A DNA stretch of 64,000 nt from Enterobacteriaceae bacterium (lineage in GTDB: Bacteria > Pseudomonadota > Gammaproteobacteria > Enterobacterales > Enterobacteriaceae). The number at the start of each line of letters is the position of its first letter. Position 1 is the stretch's first letter. The position numbers were made by a program, and so were the translations under genes. This document shows, piece by piece, positions 38,644-48,727 of this stretch. Below the pieces are notes generated by a model, which worked only from the letters and a program-made list of their open reading frames with translations, was not told where the DNA came from and did not search any database. Location of the stretch: contig JAISKF010000040.1 in the NCBI GenBank assembly GCA_031261005.1, positions 121,231 to 185,230 on the forward strand. Direction: 5' to 3'.

Positions 38644-39426
38644 TCATATCGCAAAGCGAAACAATGCCTGCGTATTAGCATAAATTTGTCTGGCGATTTG
38701 CTCTGCTGATTCAGAGCGCAGTTGGCAAAGCTGTTCAAAAATCAATTTGATCCGTTCCGGTCGATTTGGCTGCCCTTGAAAACCAGCAAGCGGCATATCG
38801 GGCGCGTCAGTTTCCAGCAACAGCGAACTTAACGGCAATTGCGCCATAACCTGACGGGTTTTCTGCGCGCGTTCATAGGTAATGACTCCGCCGACACCAA
38901 TAGCATATCCCAAACGCACAAACGCCTGAGCCTGCGCTAAACTGCCGGAAAAACCGTGTATGACACCAGTACGCGCTTGTTTTGTCTGGCGCAGCAATTT
39001 AGCTAATTTATCGTGCGTGCGGCGCGAGTGAAGAATCACTGGTAAATCATAGCGATTGGCTAATTTAAGCTGTTCGGATAACAGCCAAAGCTGGCGCTCG
39101 GATTGCGGCGTTTCCATATAATCATCAAGCCCAATTTCCCCGACGGCGACGACTTTATCGCTGCGCTGTGCCAGCATTTGCTGTAGCTGCGCCAAATGTT
39201 CATCACGATGAGAATCAACATATAACGGGTGCAGTCCCAACGCGCCGTAAATCATCGGATATTGATCGGATAACCGAACGATACCAACAAACATTGCGCT
39301 GCTCACCGCCGGAATGACCATGCGATCAACACCGGATTCAGCAGCCAGTTGCAAGCTCTGTTCTTCATGATTAACAAAAGGAGGGAAATCAAAATGGCAG
39401 TGAGTATCGATAAAGGCGGGAATCAT
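38644..39426 (-). CDS. yjjV: TatD-family metal-dependent hydrolase YjjV
   Basis: TatD/MttC-like DNase family, putative metal-dependent nuclease. I choose the ATG at 39426 (MIPAFIDTHCHFDFPPF), 260 residues against 259 in E. coli, with GGAGA just upstream; a longer open frame adds 20 non-conserved residues. Metal ligands are visible in DTHCHFD, VGEIGLDDY, PVILHSRRTHDKL, GVIHGFSGS and LLETDAPDMP. Lies downstream of prfC on the same strand, with a GC-rich hairpin in the gap. Confidence 0.95.
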   Translation of the reverse strand: MIPAFIDTHCHFDFPPFVNHEEQSLQLAAESGVDRMVIPAVSSAMFVGIVRLSDQYPMIYGALGLHPLYVDSHRDEHLAQLQQMLAQRSDKVVAVGEIGLDDYMETPQSERQLWLLSEQLKLANRYDLPVILHSRRTHDKLAKLLRQTKQARTGVIHGFSGSLAQAQAFVRLGYAIGVGGVITYERAQKTRQVMAQLPLSSLLLETDAPDMPLAGFQGQPNRPERIKLIFEQLCQLRSESAEQIARQIYANTQALFRFAI

Positions 39427-39453
39427 AGAATCTCCGAACAGTGGAATAAAACC

Positions 39454-39476
39454 ATTCCCCTCCGATGGAGGGGAAT
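39454..39476. repeat. perfect hairpin between prfC and yjjV
   Basis: ATTCCCCTCC-GAT-GGAGGGGAAT, a 10-bp perfect stem with a 3-base loop, upstream of the yjjV start. No T-run, so it may be a small dispersed repeat or an mRNA processing or stability element rather than a terminator. It resembles the CCCC/GGG stem at 3148-3179. Confidence 0.6.
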
Positions 39477-39534
39477 AACAGGTCAATTATAGCCGACCTT
39501 TCCCACCAGCAATTTGACTGCTAAAGCCGCGCGA

Positions 39535-41124
39535 TTAATGCTCACGAGTTTTACGGAACACAATGTCAGGATAACGTTCTTGCGTCAGGTTTAAGTTAAC
39601 CATTGTCGGCGCGATGTAGCTTAAGTTGTCGCCGCCGTCCAGCGCGACATTAAGCTCATTTTTACGCTTAAACTCTTCCATCTTTTTCGCATCGCTGCAT
39701 TCGATCCAACGCGCGGTGGAAACGTTAACAGATTCATAAATCGCTTCGACGTTATATTCCGATTTCAGGCGCGCAACTACCACATCAAATTGCAGCACAC
39801 CCACTGCGCCGACGATCAGATCGTTGTTGGCAATCGGACGGAATACTTGTACTGCACCCTCTTCGGATAACTGCACCAGACCTTTCAGCAATTGTTTTTG
39901 CTTCAACGGATCTTTCAGACGGATTCGGCGGAACAGTTCAGGAGCAAAGTTTGGAATGCCGGTGAACTTCATATCTTCGCCTTGTGTAAAGGTATCGCCG
40001 ATCTGAATCGTGCCGTGATTATGTAAGCCGATAATATCGCCTGGATAGGCTTCTTCAACATGAGAACGATCGCCTGCCATAAACGTCAGCGCGTCAGAAA
40101 TCACTACATCTTTACCAATTCGCACCTGACGTAATTTCATGCCTTTTTCATAAGTGCCGGAAACCACGCGCATAAAAGCCACGCGATCGCGGTGTTTTGG
40201 GTCCATATTGGCTTGGATCTTAAATACGAAACCAGAAAACTTATCTTCTTCTGCGATAACCTGACGTACATCAGTCATACGCGGCATCGGCGCTGGTGCC
40301 CAGTCCACTAAGCCATCGAGCATGTGATCAACGCCGAAGTTACCTAATGCTGTACCGAAAAATACCGGTGTTAATTCGCCGGACAGAAAAGCGTCTTTAT
40401 CAAACTCATGGGACGCACCTTGTACCAGCTCCAGTTCATCACGTAATTGCGCCGCGAGATCTTCGCCTACTGCCGCATCAAGCTCAGGATTATTCAACCC
40501 TTTGACAATCCGCACTTCCTGAATGGTATGTCCTTTACCGCTTTGATACAGATAGGTTTCATCACGATATAAGTGATAAACACCTTTAAACAGTTTGCCG
40601 CAGCCAATCGGCCAGGTGATTGGCGAACACATAATTTTCAGTTCGCTTTCCACTTCATCTAACAGCTCCATCGGATCACGAATATCACGGTCTAACTTAT
40701 TCATAAACGTCAGAATTGGCGTATCGCGCAAACGGGTCACTTCCATCAGCTTACGAGTACGATCTTCAACACCTTTTGCGGCATCAATCACCATCAAACA
40801 GCAGTCAACGGCGGTTAAAGTACGGTAAGTATCTTCCGAGAAATCTTCATGTCCCGGAGTATCTAACAGATTGACTAAGCAGGATTTATACGGGAACTGC
40901 ATCACAGACGTAGTAATGGAAATCCCACGCTGTTTCTCCATTTCCATCCAGTCAGATTTAGCATGTTGATTAGAACCGCGACCTTTCACCGTCCCCGCTG
41001 TCTGGATCGCCTGCCCAAACAGCAGCACTTTTTCAGTAATCGTGGTTTTACCCGCATCGGGGTGAGAAATTATGGCAAATGTGCGACGGCACGCTATTTC
41101 GGCGGCTCTTGAAGTGTCTTTCAT
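39535..41124 (-). CDS. prfC: peptide chain release factor 3
   Basis: GTPase that removes RF1/RF2 from the ribosome after peptide release. It has 529 residues, as in E. coli. G1 is HPDAGKTT at 21-28, G3 DTPGHEDF, G4 NKLD, G5-type region CGKLFKG. A second OB-like domain and the RF3 C-terminal domain follow ([20 protein letters not shown]). Confidence 0.98.
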   Translation of the reverse strand: MKDTSRAAEIACRRTFAIISHPDAGKTTITEKVLLFGQAIQTAGTVKGRGSNQHAKSDWMEMEKQRGISITTSVMQFPYKSCLVNLLDTPGHEDFSEDTYRTLTAVDCCLMVIDAAKGVEDRTRKLMEVTRLRDTPILTFMNKLDRDIRDPMELLDEVESELKIMCSPITWPIGCGKLFKGVYHLYRDETYLYQSGKGHTIQEVRIVKGLNNPELDAAVGEDLAAQLRDELELVQGASHEFDKDAFLSGELTPVFFGTALGNFGVDHMLDGLVDWAPAPMPRMTDVRQVIAEEDKFSGFVFKIQANMDPKHRDRVAFMRVVSGTYEKGMKLRQVRIGKDVVISDALTFMAGDRSHVEEAYPGDIIGLHNHGTIQIGDTFTQGEDMKFTGIPNFAPELFRRIRLKDPLKQKQLLKGLVQLSEEGAVQVFRPIANNDLIVGAVGVLQFDVVVARLKSEYNVEAIYESVNVSTARWIECSDAKKMEEFKRKNELNVALDGGDNLSYIAPTMVNLNLTQERYPDIVFRKTREH

Positions 41125-41230
41125 CTAGGATTCTCTGGAAACTTTTGCGGTGTGAATGCTAAAGCAGAAGCAAACACGATAATTGTGGCGAATTTTACAC
41201 GGATAGACTAAGAAAGGATAGATTCACAGC

Positions 41231-41411
41231 GGATTAGCGAATAATTAATAGCAAGCATCTTCAAATAATTATGTCATTCTCTGTAGAGGCGGTTGTTAAC
41301 CGCCTGTTGATTTCACTGTGGTTTGGCGGGCGGTTAACAACCGCCCCTACGGATAATTCTTTATTAGTAATCTATTATTCTCGCTATTTTTTTATCCAAA
41401 TCTGAGATTAA
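41231..41411 (-). repeat. GTAG/CTAC repeat, full two-hairpin core
   Basis: Core 41283-41350 opens GTAGAGGCGGTTGTTAACCGCC and closes GGCGGTTAACAACCGCCCCTAC. Both hairpins are of the GGCGGTT/AACCGCC type, unlike the GGCGGCA/TGCCGCC type of other copies. Left wing TTCAAATAATTATGTCATT, right wing TTTATTAGTAATCTATTATTCTCGC, ending TTATCCAAATCTGAGATTAA. It lies in the 390-base gap between prfC and the BON lipoprotein gene; the rest of the gap shows nothing further. Confidence 0.87.
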
Positions 41412-41514
41412 TTACTATAGTAAAAACACCAGAGAACCACATTTTCAGAGACAAATATCTGTCTAAAATTGTTTTATCCTATTCCCTATTTTTTACTATT
41501 AAGGAGTTTGAAGA

Positions 41515-41829
41515 ATGAAGATCGCAAAATCACTCGCTGCGCTGCTTAGTGCCGTTATCATGACAATCGCAGTGGCGGGCTGTTCTCCAACATCGAAAAC
41601 GGAAGGAACGGGTGGTTACATTGATGATTCGGTGATCACCACTAAAGTGAAAACCGCGCTGTTAGGCGGAAAAAATATCAATTCAAACCAAATTACCGTG
41701 AATACTTTTAAAGGTACGGTTCAGTTAAGCGGCTTTGTGCGTTCTGAGGCAGAAGCTCTGGCAGCAGTCAAAGCAGCAAAATCTGTTGTTGGTGTTCGCG
41801 CGGTAGAAAACTCGCTGCTGGTTAAGTAA
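41515..41829 (+). CDS. single BON-domain lipoprotein
   Basis: 104 residues with a lipoprotein signal peptide: hydrophobic AALLSAVIMTIAVAGC, lipobox AGC with Cys at residue 22-23, so anchored in a membrane facing the periplasm. One BON domain (about residues 36-103: DDSVITTKVKTALL, VNTFKGTVQLSGFVRSEAEA, VVGVRAVENSLLVK). Related to OsmY and DolP but with a single BON module instead of two. E. coli osmY lies near prfC/yjjV, so this may be its positional counterpart. A role in envelope stress is inferred. Confidence 0.88.
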   Translation: MKIAKSLAALLSAVIMTIAVAGCSPTSKTEGTGGYIDDSVITTKVKTALLGGKNINSNQITVNTFKGTVQLSGFVRSEAEALAAVKAAKSVVGVRAVENSLLVK

Positions 41830-41851
41830 TAAGTTTAATCTATTAAAAAGA

Positions 41852-41884
41852 AACGCCGACATTGATTATATTGTCGGCGTTTTT
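41852..41884. terminator. bidirectional terminator between BON lipoprotein and rimI
   Basis: AACGCCGACA and TGTCGGCGTT pair perfectly around a 10-base loop, followed by TTT on the plus strand and by CTTTTT on the minus strand. Serves the two convergent units. Confidence 0.9.
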
Positions 41885-41899
41885 AATTCAATTTTCTGC

Positions 41900-42340
41900 T
41901 TACAGCGTCAACGCCATCACTATCGCATCTTCCCTGCCGTTCGCTGCCGGATAGTAACCGCGTCTTACCGTTACTTCGTTAAAATCAAATGATCGATACA
42001 ATTCAATCGCTGCCTGATTTGAAGCTCGCACTTCTAACCATAATGTGATGACGTCGCGTTTTAATAGTTCGTCAATCACTGCCTGTAACAATTCTCGCCC
42101 TAATCCACGCCGCTGAAAATCAGGGTGGACGGCAATATTAAACAGTGTCGCTTCATCTAACACCACTTGAGTAACGGCAAACGCCGCAATCGTTTGATCA
42201 ACCGTTAATTTTAAATTTAGATAACGTTCCCCTTGATTGCTGCTCAGTGTTTTTTCACTCCAGGGGAAAGCGTGACTGGCGAGTTCGATTTGATAAACCG
42301 GTGCTAAATCACTCGGCGTTAGGGAAGAAATGGTATTCAT
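41900..42340 (-). CDS. rimI: ribosomal protein S18-alanine N-acetyltransferase
   Basis: GNAT acetyltransferase modifying the N-terminus of S18. I choose the ATG at 42340 (MNTISSLTPSDL), 146 residues (E. coli 148); a longer open frame adds 12 residues. The acetyl-CoA motif is in HPDFQRRGLGRELL, with WLEVRASNQAAIELY following. It overlaps the end of holD by 32 bases, the normal enteric arrangement. Confidence 0.96.
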   Translation of the reverse strand: MNTISSLTPSDLAPVYQIELASHAFPWSEKTLSSNQGERYLNLKLTVDQTIAAFAVTQVVLDEATLFNIAVHPDFQRRGLGRELLQAVIDELLKRDVITLWLEVRASNQAAIELYRSFDFNEVTVRRGYYPAANGREDAIVMALTL

Positions 42341-42740
42341 CGCGACATATCTGTTGCCATAAGATGCGTTTTGCATCGGGATTTCCTGCCAGCGCTGCCA
42401 AAGACGGGCTGGTCAGTAACGGTAATGCTGCCAGCTCTTCTGGCAATTGCGGTGCGTGTTCCAAGCCCATCAGCCAGAAGACGCAGCGCGTACTTTCGGG
42501 GATCATCATCGCTTGCTCTGGTGTCAGGCAATAAATTTGCTCTGATGTCAATAACATGGCTCGCAAAAGATCTTGCATCAGCGGTGACGATAGCGCTGGC
42601 AGCGTTTCTGCCAGTAATACTACCTTGACGCTATCAGGCAGAATAATCGCCACTTCACCCTGCAACGCAGCCGGACGCCGCAGTTGATACTGCTTAATGC
42701 CCATCTGTTCCAGTTGCCAGTCACGCCGTGATGTTGCCAT
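42309..42740 (-). CDS. holD: DNA polymerase III psi subunit
   Basis: Clamp-loader accessory protein linking chi (HolC, also in this window) to the tau/gamma complex and SSB. It has 143 residues (E. coli 137). The N-terminal peptide RRDWQLEQMGIKQYQLRRP is the conserved clamp-loader-binding segment. It precedes rimI, overlapping it, and is divergent from rsmC. Confidence 0.95.
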   Translation of the reverse strand: MATSRRDWQLEQMGIKQYQLRRPAALQGEVAIILPDSVKVVLLAETLPALSSPLMQDLLRAMLLTSEQIYCLTPEQAMMIPESTRCVFWLMGLEHAPQLPEELAALPLLTSPSLAALAGNPDAKRILWQQICRDEYHFFPNAE

Positions 42741-42917
42741 GATATTCCGCTAATTAATTGTTAACTTACACAATACCTGTAACTTTCGAGAGACAGGTAT
42801 TGCGGGTATCCTAGCAAACCCATCGTATAACCGCCAATAAAGCTCTATAATTCCGCTTATTCTGCTCAAAAACACCAGAGGCGCGACAAGAACTTATCGC
42901 CTCACAGGAGAAATACC

Positions 42918-43991
42918 ATGTCTGCTTTTTGCCCCGCCAGTGAAGTTATATTGCGGCACACCGATGAATTTACTGAACGCCGTGTTTTATTTGCTGGTGA
43001 TTTACAAGATGATCTTGCCTGTCAGTTTGAAGCTCTGGACGTGCGCGTTCACTGCAATCAATATCATCACTGGCGGCAACTTAGCCGGACATTAGGAGCA
43101 AAAGTACAATTTAGTTTAGTGGCAGAAGCAGAACTGATTAACGGCTGCGATACCCTGATTTTCTACTGGCCGAAGAGCAAGCAAGAGGCACAATTCCAAT
43201 TACAAGCGCTACTGAGTCAGTTTCCTGTTGGCAGTGATCTGTTTATTGTCGGTGAAAACCGCAGTGGTGTTCGCAGCGCAGAAACGCTGCTGGCAGATTT
43301 TGGCGCGATCAACAAAATCGACAGCGCGCGCCGTTGCAGCCTTTATCACTTCCGTTCTGAACGTCAGGCGCAGTTCGATCTGGCACAGTGGTGGGACGAA
43401 TACAGCGTTGATGATTTACCGATTAAAACGCTGCCGGGCGTATTCAGCCGTGATGGCTTAGATGTCGGTAGCCAATTGCTACTGTCCGCACTGGAAAATG
43501 TCAAAGGTAAAGTGCTTGATGTCGGCTGCGGCACTGGCGTGCTGTCAACCATTCTGGCAAAAGAGCAAGCCGAGAACGGCGTTGCGCTGGAACTGACATT
43601 AAGTGATGTCAGCGCGGCGGCGCTTGAGTCCAGCAAAGCTACGCTGACAGCAAACGGTTTGCAGGGCAACGTGATCGCTAGCGATGTGTTTTCCGATATT
43701 GAAGGTCGTTTCGATTTTATTATCTCCAATCCGCCATTCCATGATGGTTTACAAACTAATCTAACCGCGGCGGAGTCACTGATTCGCGGCGCAGCAAAAC
43801 ATCTGCAATTAGGCGGTCGTTTGTGCATTGTGGCTAATGCTTTCCTGCCTTATCCCGATATTTTAGATGCGACTTTCGGCAGCCATGAAGTGCTGGCACA
43901 AACAGGACGTTTTAAGGTTTATCAATCAATTATGCGTCCGGCAGGCGCAGCGAAAAAAGAGAATGACAGTAAGCGTAAAGGTAAGCGCTGA
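42918..43991 (+). CDS. rsmC: 16S rRNA (guanine1207-N2)-methyltransferase
   Basis: Methylates G1207 of 16S rRNA. It has 357 residues (E. coli 343). The N-terminal degenerate methyltransferase-like half ([11 protein letters not shown]) is followed by a catalytic half with the SAM-binding loop [13 protein letters not shown] near residue 197 and the catalytic NPPFHDG. The C-terminus has a basic tail (KRKGKR). A repeat end (TTAACC) follows the stop codon without any spacer. Confidence 0.97.
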   Translation: MSAFCPASEVILRHTDEFTERRVLFAGDLQDDLACQFEALDVRVHCNQYHHWRQLSRTLGAKVQFSLVAEAELINGCDTLIFYWPKSKQEAQFQLQALLSQFPVGSDLFIVGENRSGVRSAETLLADFGAINKIDSARRCSLYHFRSERQAQFDLAQWWDEYSVDDLPIKTLPGVFSRDGLDVGSQLLLSALENVKGKVLDVGCGTGVLSTILAKEQAENGVALELTLSDVSAAALESSKATLTANGLQGNVIASDVFSDIEGRFDFIISNPPFHDGLQTNLTAAESLIRGAAKHLQLGGRLCIVANAFLPYPDILDATFGSHEVLAQTGRFKVYQSIMRPAGAAKKENDSKRKGKR

Positions 43992-44077
43992 TTAACCTCA
44001 GGTTTGTGTAAAAATAATAGATTGATAACAAAAATAATTTGTAGGGCGGCAATCTGCCGCCCTACGGGAAATGCCAA
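43992..44077 (+). repeat. GTAG/CTAC repeat, minimal perfect hairpin
   Basis: Left end TTAACCTCAGG starts directly after the rsmC stop. A wing (AAAATAATAGATTGATAACAAA) leads to core 44041-44065, GTAGGGCGGCAATCTGCCG plus CCCTAC, the cleanest single-hairpin form. The right wing is absent; the ridA stop follows 12 bases later. It sits between convergent rsmC and ridA. Confidence 0.86.
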
Positions 44078-44464
44078 TCAGCGGCGAACCGCAATCACTT
44101 CGATTTCTACTTTTGCATCTTTTGGCAGACGAGCGACTTCAACACATGAACGTGCAGGGAATGTCGCGTTGTTTTCATTGAAAAAATCTTCATAAGCGGC
44201 ATTAACTGTGCCGAAATCATTCAAGTCTTTAACAAAAACTGTCGTTTTTACAATATCAGCAACCTTCAAACCTGCTGCTTCAACAATCGCTTTCACATTT
44301 TCTAAAGACTGACGCGCTTGTGCTGCCACATCTACAGGAAATTCACCGGTTTTAGGATCGATAGGAATCTGACCAGAGGTAATAATCATACTGCCTAAAT
44401 CAACACCTTGTACGTAAGGACCAATGGCGGCGGGAGCTTTGTCAGTATTAATAATATGGGACAT
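44078..44464 (-). CDS. ridA: 2-iminobutanoate/2-iminopropanoate deaminase RidA
   Basis: YjgF/YER057c/UK114 protein that hydrolyses reactive enamine/imine intermediates from PLP enzymes such as threonine dehydratase. It has 128 residues, as in E. coli. Typical segments: DKAPAAIGPYVQGV, ITSGQIP, and the C-terminal FPARSCVEVARLPKDAKVEIE with the substrate-binding Arg and Glu. In E. coli it adjoins pyrBI; here pyrBI is absent and tabA and argI follow. Ribosome-binding site AAGGAGA. Confidence 0.96.
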   Translation of the reverse strand: MSHIINTDKAPAAIGPYVQGVDLGSMIITSGQIPIDPKTGEFPVDVAAQARQSLENVKAIVEAAGLKVADIVKTTVFVKDLNDFGTVNAAYEDFFNENNATFPARSCVEVARLPKDAKVEIEVIAVRR

Positions 44465-44700
44465 GGATTCTCCTTAGTTTTAGATAAATCACGCCAGTTA
44501 TTATAAGGCGCGATACACCGATGCACCATAAGCTGCCGGATAAAGAATGTAAATCTGATAATGTCTGTATCAGCACGGTATATCCCCTATCGTTTTCAAG
44601 TAGCAGCCATTTTGAAAAGTGATGAGATATGAATGTGAGCTACATCATGCTTACTACATAAATTCCGATGTGTTTAATTTTGTTCCATTATAGAATATGA

Positions 44701-45201
<501 letters not shown>

Positions 45202-45227
45202 ACATTCGGTTCTGTCATTGAATATAT

Positions 45228-45302
45228 TTGGCGGGCGGCAAGTTGCCGCCCCTAAATAAAATCACATAATTATTTGAAATTTATATAAATATCTGGTTAT
45301 TT
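45228..45302 (+). repeat. right half of a GTAG/CTAC repeat
   Basis: GGCGGGCGGCAAGTTGCCGCCCCTAA, where CTAC has become CTAA, followed by the right wing AAATCACATAATTATTTGAAATTTATAT. No left hairpin. It lies between convergent tabA and argI. Confidence 0.78.
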
Positions 45303-45326
45303 AGCTTATAAATTCGTCAGCTATAA

Positions 45327-46337
45327 CTAAAAATCAGGACTCAACGTCGCCACAATAACCGCTTTAATACTGTGCAAACGATTTTCCGCCTGATCAAACA
45401 CGATACTGTATTCAGATTCAAACACGTCATTGGTTACTTCAATACCGCCTGGTAATCCATATTGCTCTGCCATCTGCTTACCCACCGTCGTTTCATCATC
45501 ATGATACGCTGGCAAACAGTGCAGGAATTTCACTTGCGGATTATGCGTCAGTTTGATCACGTTCAGATTCACTTGATAATCTTTCAGCAATGCCACGCGC
45601 TCTGCCCAAACTTCTTTCGGTTCGCCCATCGACACCCAAATATCGGTGTACAGGAAATCAACACCATCAACACCTTCAGCGACATCTTCCGTTAAGGTGA
45701 TTTTAGCGCCGTTTTTTGCTGCCACTTTTTGACATTCCGCAACCAGTGTTTCTTCCGGCCAGCAGGCTTTTGGCGCAACCAGTCGCAAATCTACCCCCAT
45801 CAGCGCCGCGCCCTCCATCAACGAGTTACCCATATTGTTACGGGCATCGCCCAGATATGCCATTTTCATTTCTGACAACGGTTTACCCGGTAAATGTTCC
45901 TGCATCGTGAGATAATCAGCTAAAATCTGCGTTGGGTGAAATTCATCAGTCAAACCATTCCAAATCGGTACACCGGCATATTGCGCCAGCGTTTCGACGA
46001 TATGTTGACCATAACCGCGATACTCAATACCGTCGAACGTGCGCCCCAGTACGCGCGCAGTATCCTTGATAGATTCTTTATGCCCAATTTGGCTATCGGC
46101 TGGACTAAGAAAAGTTGCATGAGCGCCCTGATCATGTGCAGCTATTTCGAATGCACAACGGGTACGAGTGGAGCTTTTCTCAAAAATCAGTGCAATATTT
46201 TTTCCGGTCAGATATTTCTGTTCTAAACCGTTTTTCTTATCTTTTTTTAATTTCGCTGCCAGTGTAAGCAGTGCAGTAATCTCACTTGGGCTAAAATCAA
46301 GTAACCGAAGAAAATGATGTTGATAGAGCTGAGGCAT
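45327..46337 (-). CDS. argI: ornithine carbamoyltransferase
   Basis: Makes citrulline from ornithine and carbamoyl phosphate in arginine synthesis. It has 336 residues (E. coli ArgI 334). The carbamoyl-phosphate loop is [12 protein letters not shown] with STRTR at 56-60; DEFHPTQ and HCLPAYHD are the other active-site signatures. argI and argF of E. coli are near-duplicates, so the symbol is chosen for its location next to rraB and tabA. Repressed by ArgR through the operators just upstream. Confidence 0.96.
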   Translation of the reverse strand: MPQLYQHHFLRLLDFSPSEITALLTLAAKLKKDKKNGLEQKYLTGKNIALIFEKSSTRTRCAFEIAAHDQGAHATFLSPADSQIGHKESIKDTARVLGRTFDGIEYRGYGQHIVETLAQYAGVPIWNGLTDEFHPTQILADYLTMQEHLPGKPLSEMKMAYLGDARNNMGNSLMEGAALMGVDLRLVAPKACWPEETLVAECQKVAAKNGAKITLTEDVAEGVDGVDFLYTDIWVSMGEPKEVWAERVALLKDYQVNLNVIKLTHNPQVKFLHCLPAYHDDETTVGKQMAEQYGLPGGIEVTNDVFESEYSIVFDQAENRLHSIKAVIVATLSPDF

Positions 46338-46381
46338 AAGAATATCTCCCTTAGTTTGGTGTTATTGAATAAACTTAAAAT

Positions 46382-46416
46382 TGAATTTAAATTCACAATA
46401 TATGGATTATTATTCA
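46382..46416. promoter_or_regulatory. tandem ARG boxes (ArgR operator) of argI
   Basis: First box core TGAATTTAAATTCA (46382-46395) is a perfect palindrome. Second core TGGATTATTATTCA (46403-46416) has one mismatch. The 21-base centre-to-centre distance equals two 18-bp ARG boxes with a 3-bp gap, exactly the layout bound by the ArgR hexamer. Confidence 0.9.
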
Positions 46417-46518
46417 AAATCAACCACGCATTCAGGAAATTTTTTCCTTTCCTGTGGAGCTACCGGTTGTACTATGTGAGAATAGCGCTAATTAAATTAT
46501 TATAAGTGAGAAAAAATC

Positions 46519-46962
46519 ATGTCTAATGAAGAGCTTAATATCCTGTTAGAAGAGCAGCGCGAAGAAACCCGTCTGATTATTGAAGAGCTGCTGGAAGACG
46601 GCAGCGATCCCGATGCGCTGTATGCAATCGAACATCACTTATCATCTGAGGACTTTAATTCTCTGGAAAAAGCAGCAGTAGAAGCATTTAAGCTCGGTTA
46701 TGAAGTGACCGAACCTGAAGAGCTGGAAGTGGAAGATGGCTTGACCGTTTTGTGCTGTGATATTATCAGCGAAGTTTCATTAAACGTTGACATCATTGAT
46801 AAACAAGTTGAACAACTGATCAAACTGGCTGATCGTTATGACGTTAACTACGATGGTTGGGGAACATATTTTGAAGATCCTAACGGCAGCGATGAAGACG
46901 GCGAATACGATGAAGATGATGAGCAGCCGCTCGATCAAGACGACAACGGAACGCGTCACTAA
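46519..46962 (+). CDS. rraB: ribonuclease E inhibitor RraB
   Basis: Binds RNase E and changes degradosome composition. It has 147 residues (E. coli 138), strongly acidic. It begins [28 protein letters not shown] and ends in an Asp/Glu-rich tail ([21 protein letters not shown]). [12 protein letters not shown] is the conserved core motif. Divergent from argI, as in E. coli. Confidence 0.96.
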   Translation: MSNEELNILLEEQREETRLIIEELLEDGSDPDALYAIEHHLSSEDFNSLEKAAVEAFKLGYEVTEPEELEVEDGLTVLCCDIISEVSLNVDIIDKQVEQLIKLADRYDVNYDGWGTYFEDPNGSDEDGEYDEDDEQPLDQDDNGTRH

Positions 46963-47040
46963 TTTTCATTTAGCATAACTATGCAATAATGCAGCGCAAC
47001 AAAGCAGCGCAAGAACATAAACCAGCCAGAGGTAAATCGC

Positions 47041-47889
47041 ATGGCAAAACAAAATATGCGTTATATCACTTTACCAAGCGGTGATGATGTCCCTGTTTTT
47101 GGTCAAGGGACTTGGTTTATGGGCGAGCGCGACTCGGATATTCAGCGTGAAATTCAAACATTACAGCACGGTATTGATCGCGGCTTAACGTTGATCGATA
47201 CCGCAGAAATGTATGCTGACGGCGGCGCGGAAAAAGTCGTCGGTGCAGCGATTAAAGGTCGTCGTGATGAGGTTTTTCTGGTTAGCAAAGTGTTACCGAG
47301 CAATGCCAGCGCCAGAGGAACGATTACCGCTTGTGAAAACAGCTTGCGGCGTTTAGGTACGGAATATATCGATCTCTATTTGCTGCACTGGCGCGGTCAT
47401 ATTCCGCTGGAAGAAACCGTAAATGCGATGGAAGATTTAGTCGAGCAAGGCAAAATCGGGCAATGGGGCGTCAGCAATTTTGATGTTGATGATCTCAATG
47501 AATTAATGACCGTTGTCGATAATGAGCAAGTGGCGACCAATCAAGTCTTGTATAACTTGTCACGGCGCGGAATTGAATACGATCTGCTGCCGTGGTGCCG
47601 CAGTAACAGTATGCCCGTGATGGCTTACTCACCAATTGAACAAGCCCGTTTGCTAAAACACCCTGCATTAATCGAAGTCGCCAAACGGCATAATGCCACC
47701 GCCGCTCAAATCGCGCTGGCGTGGGTACTACGCGATCACAATATCATCACGATTCCTAAAGCCTCTAACATCGAACACATGGTGGAAAACATCGATAGTT
47801 TGGCGATTAAATTGCAACATGAGGATTATGTAACACTTGATGCTACATTCCCGCCGCCCAGCAGAAAAACAGCGCTGGAAATGTTGTAA
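47041..47889 (+). CDS. aldo/keto reductase (YeaE-like)
   Basis: 282 residues, TIM-barrel NADPH-dependent aldo/keto reductase close to E. coli YeaE, which reduces methylglyoxal. Catalytic tetrad residues: Asp in TLIDTAEMYADGGAE, Tyr in the same segment, Lys in FLVSKVLPSN and His in YLLHWRGH. C-terminal cofactor motif IPKASNIEHM. Ribosome-binding site CAGAGG. It is 42 bases upstream of pgpA on the same strand, probably a two-gene unit. Confidence 0.92.
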   Translation: MAKQNMRYITLPSGDDVPVFGQGTWFMGERDSDIQREIQTLQHGIDRGLTLIDTAEMYADGGAEKVVGAAIKGRRDEVFLVSKVLPSNASARGTITACENSLRRLGTEYIDLYLLHWRGHIPLEETVNAMEDLVEQGKIGQWGVSNFDVDDLNELMTVVDNEQVATNQVLYNLSRRGIEYDLLPWCRSNSMPVMAYSPIEQARLLKHPALIEVAKRHNATAAQIALAWVLRDHNIITIPKASNIEHMVENIDSLAIKLQHEDYVTLDATFPPPSRKTALEML

Positions 47890-47931
47890 TTCAGAGCGTA
47901 AATCATTCGAACTGCATCAAGGCGATTAAAA

Positions 47932-48420
47932 TTGAGTATAAAAATCAAACCTGAACTACATCGTTTATCCATCAAAAACCCGCTGCACTGGTTAGCTGTC
48001 GGCTTTGGTTCAGGCTTATCACCAAAAGCACCGGGAACATTTGGCTCTCTGGCGGCGATCCCGTTCTTTTATCTGCTGCAACAATTGCCTATGCCTGCAT
48101 ATTTAACGCTGGTCACACTGGCATTTGTCGTGGGTGTCTGGGCTTGTCAGGCAGCGACAGATGCGATCGGCGTTGAAGATCACGGCGCGATCGTCTGGGA
48201 CGAATTCGTCGGCATGTGGATCACCTGCATCGCCCTGCCAAGCGGCTTCTGGTGGATCGTTGCTGCATTTGTCACATTCCGCTTCTTCGACATTCTAAAA
48301 CCGTGGCCAATCCGCTGGTTCGATAATAATTGTCACGGCGGTTTTGGCATTATGATCGATGACGTAGTGGCTGGTTTTATCTCTTTTGTGGTGATTCAGT
48401 TGGTGTGTTTTGTTGTTTAG
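47932..48420 (+). CDS. pgpA: phosphatidylglycerophosphatase A
   Basis: Inner-membrane phosphatase producing phosphatidylglycerol from its phosphate. It has 162 residues (E. coli 172) starting at TTG 47932 with AAGGCG about 9 bases upstream; no ATG precedes the conserved NPLHWLAVGFGSGLSPKAPGTFGS. The catalytic acidic motif is GAIVWDEFVGMW, and GGFGIMIDDVVAG is the second conserved segment. Several membrane helices. In most enterics pgpA follows thiL; here it follows the aldo/keto reductase instead and thiL is not in sight. Confidence 0.94.
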   Translation: MSIKIKPELHRLSIKNPLHWLAVGFGSGLSPKAPGTFGSLAAIPFFYLLQQLPMPAYLTLVTLAFVVGVWACQAATDAIGVEDHGAIVWDEFVGMWITCIALPSGFWWIVAAFVTFRFFDILKPWPIRWFDNNCHGGFGIMIDDVVAGFISFVVIQLVCFVV

Positions 48421-48431
48421 TGGATAAATTA

Positions 48432-48725
48432 TTAAGCTACTGATAAAGCCTTTAGAACATGAACAGGATCATTCTCTATAGCACGCAACAATGCCTTAGC
48501 TGCTCCCGTTGGTTCTCGCCGCCCCTGCTCCCAGTTACGCAATGTACCAACATTCACTGAAATAAGTTTGGCGAAACCGGTCTGACTTAGACCAGTGGCA
48601 TGACGAATATTTTTAACCTTTACCGATTCAACCGTTGTTTCACGAGAAGGCTCTCGCTCACCATCAATAATCTCGTTCATTTGCATCATGCTTTCAGTCA
48701 ATCTGGAAAATAGTTTTTTCTCCAT
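48432..48725 (-). CDS. XRE-family antitoxin (NadS-like)
   Basis: 97 residues from the ATG at 48725, preceded by GAGGTGG five bases upstream; a GTG at 48734 is possible but lies within that site. The C-terminal helix-turn-helix reads IRHATGLSQTGFAKLISVNVGTLRNWEQGRREPTG. The layout matches NadS-type antitoxins, which pair with a RelE/HigB-like toxin encoded first. It begins 2 bases after the toxin stop. The antitoxin should bind the common promoter and neutralise the toxin. Confidence 0.88.
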   Translation of the reverse strand: MEKKLFSRLTESMMQMNEIIDGEREPSRETTVESVKVKNIRHATGLSQTGFAKLISVNVGTLRNWEQGRREPTGAAKALLRAIENDPVHVLKALSVA

Positions 48726-48727
48726 AA

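Noticed and set aside
43364..43828. 154-codon minus-strand frame within rsmC
   Set aside because: Serine-rich antisense translation typical of a shadow frame; rsmC motifs are complete on the other strand.
45327..46337. Duplicated ornithine carbamoyltransferase or pyrBI remnant
   Set aside because: Only one gene is present and no aspartate carbamoyltransferase sequence was seen between ridA and argI.
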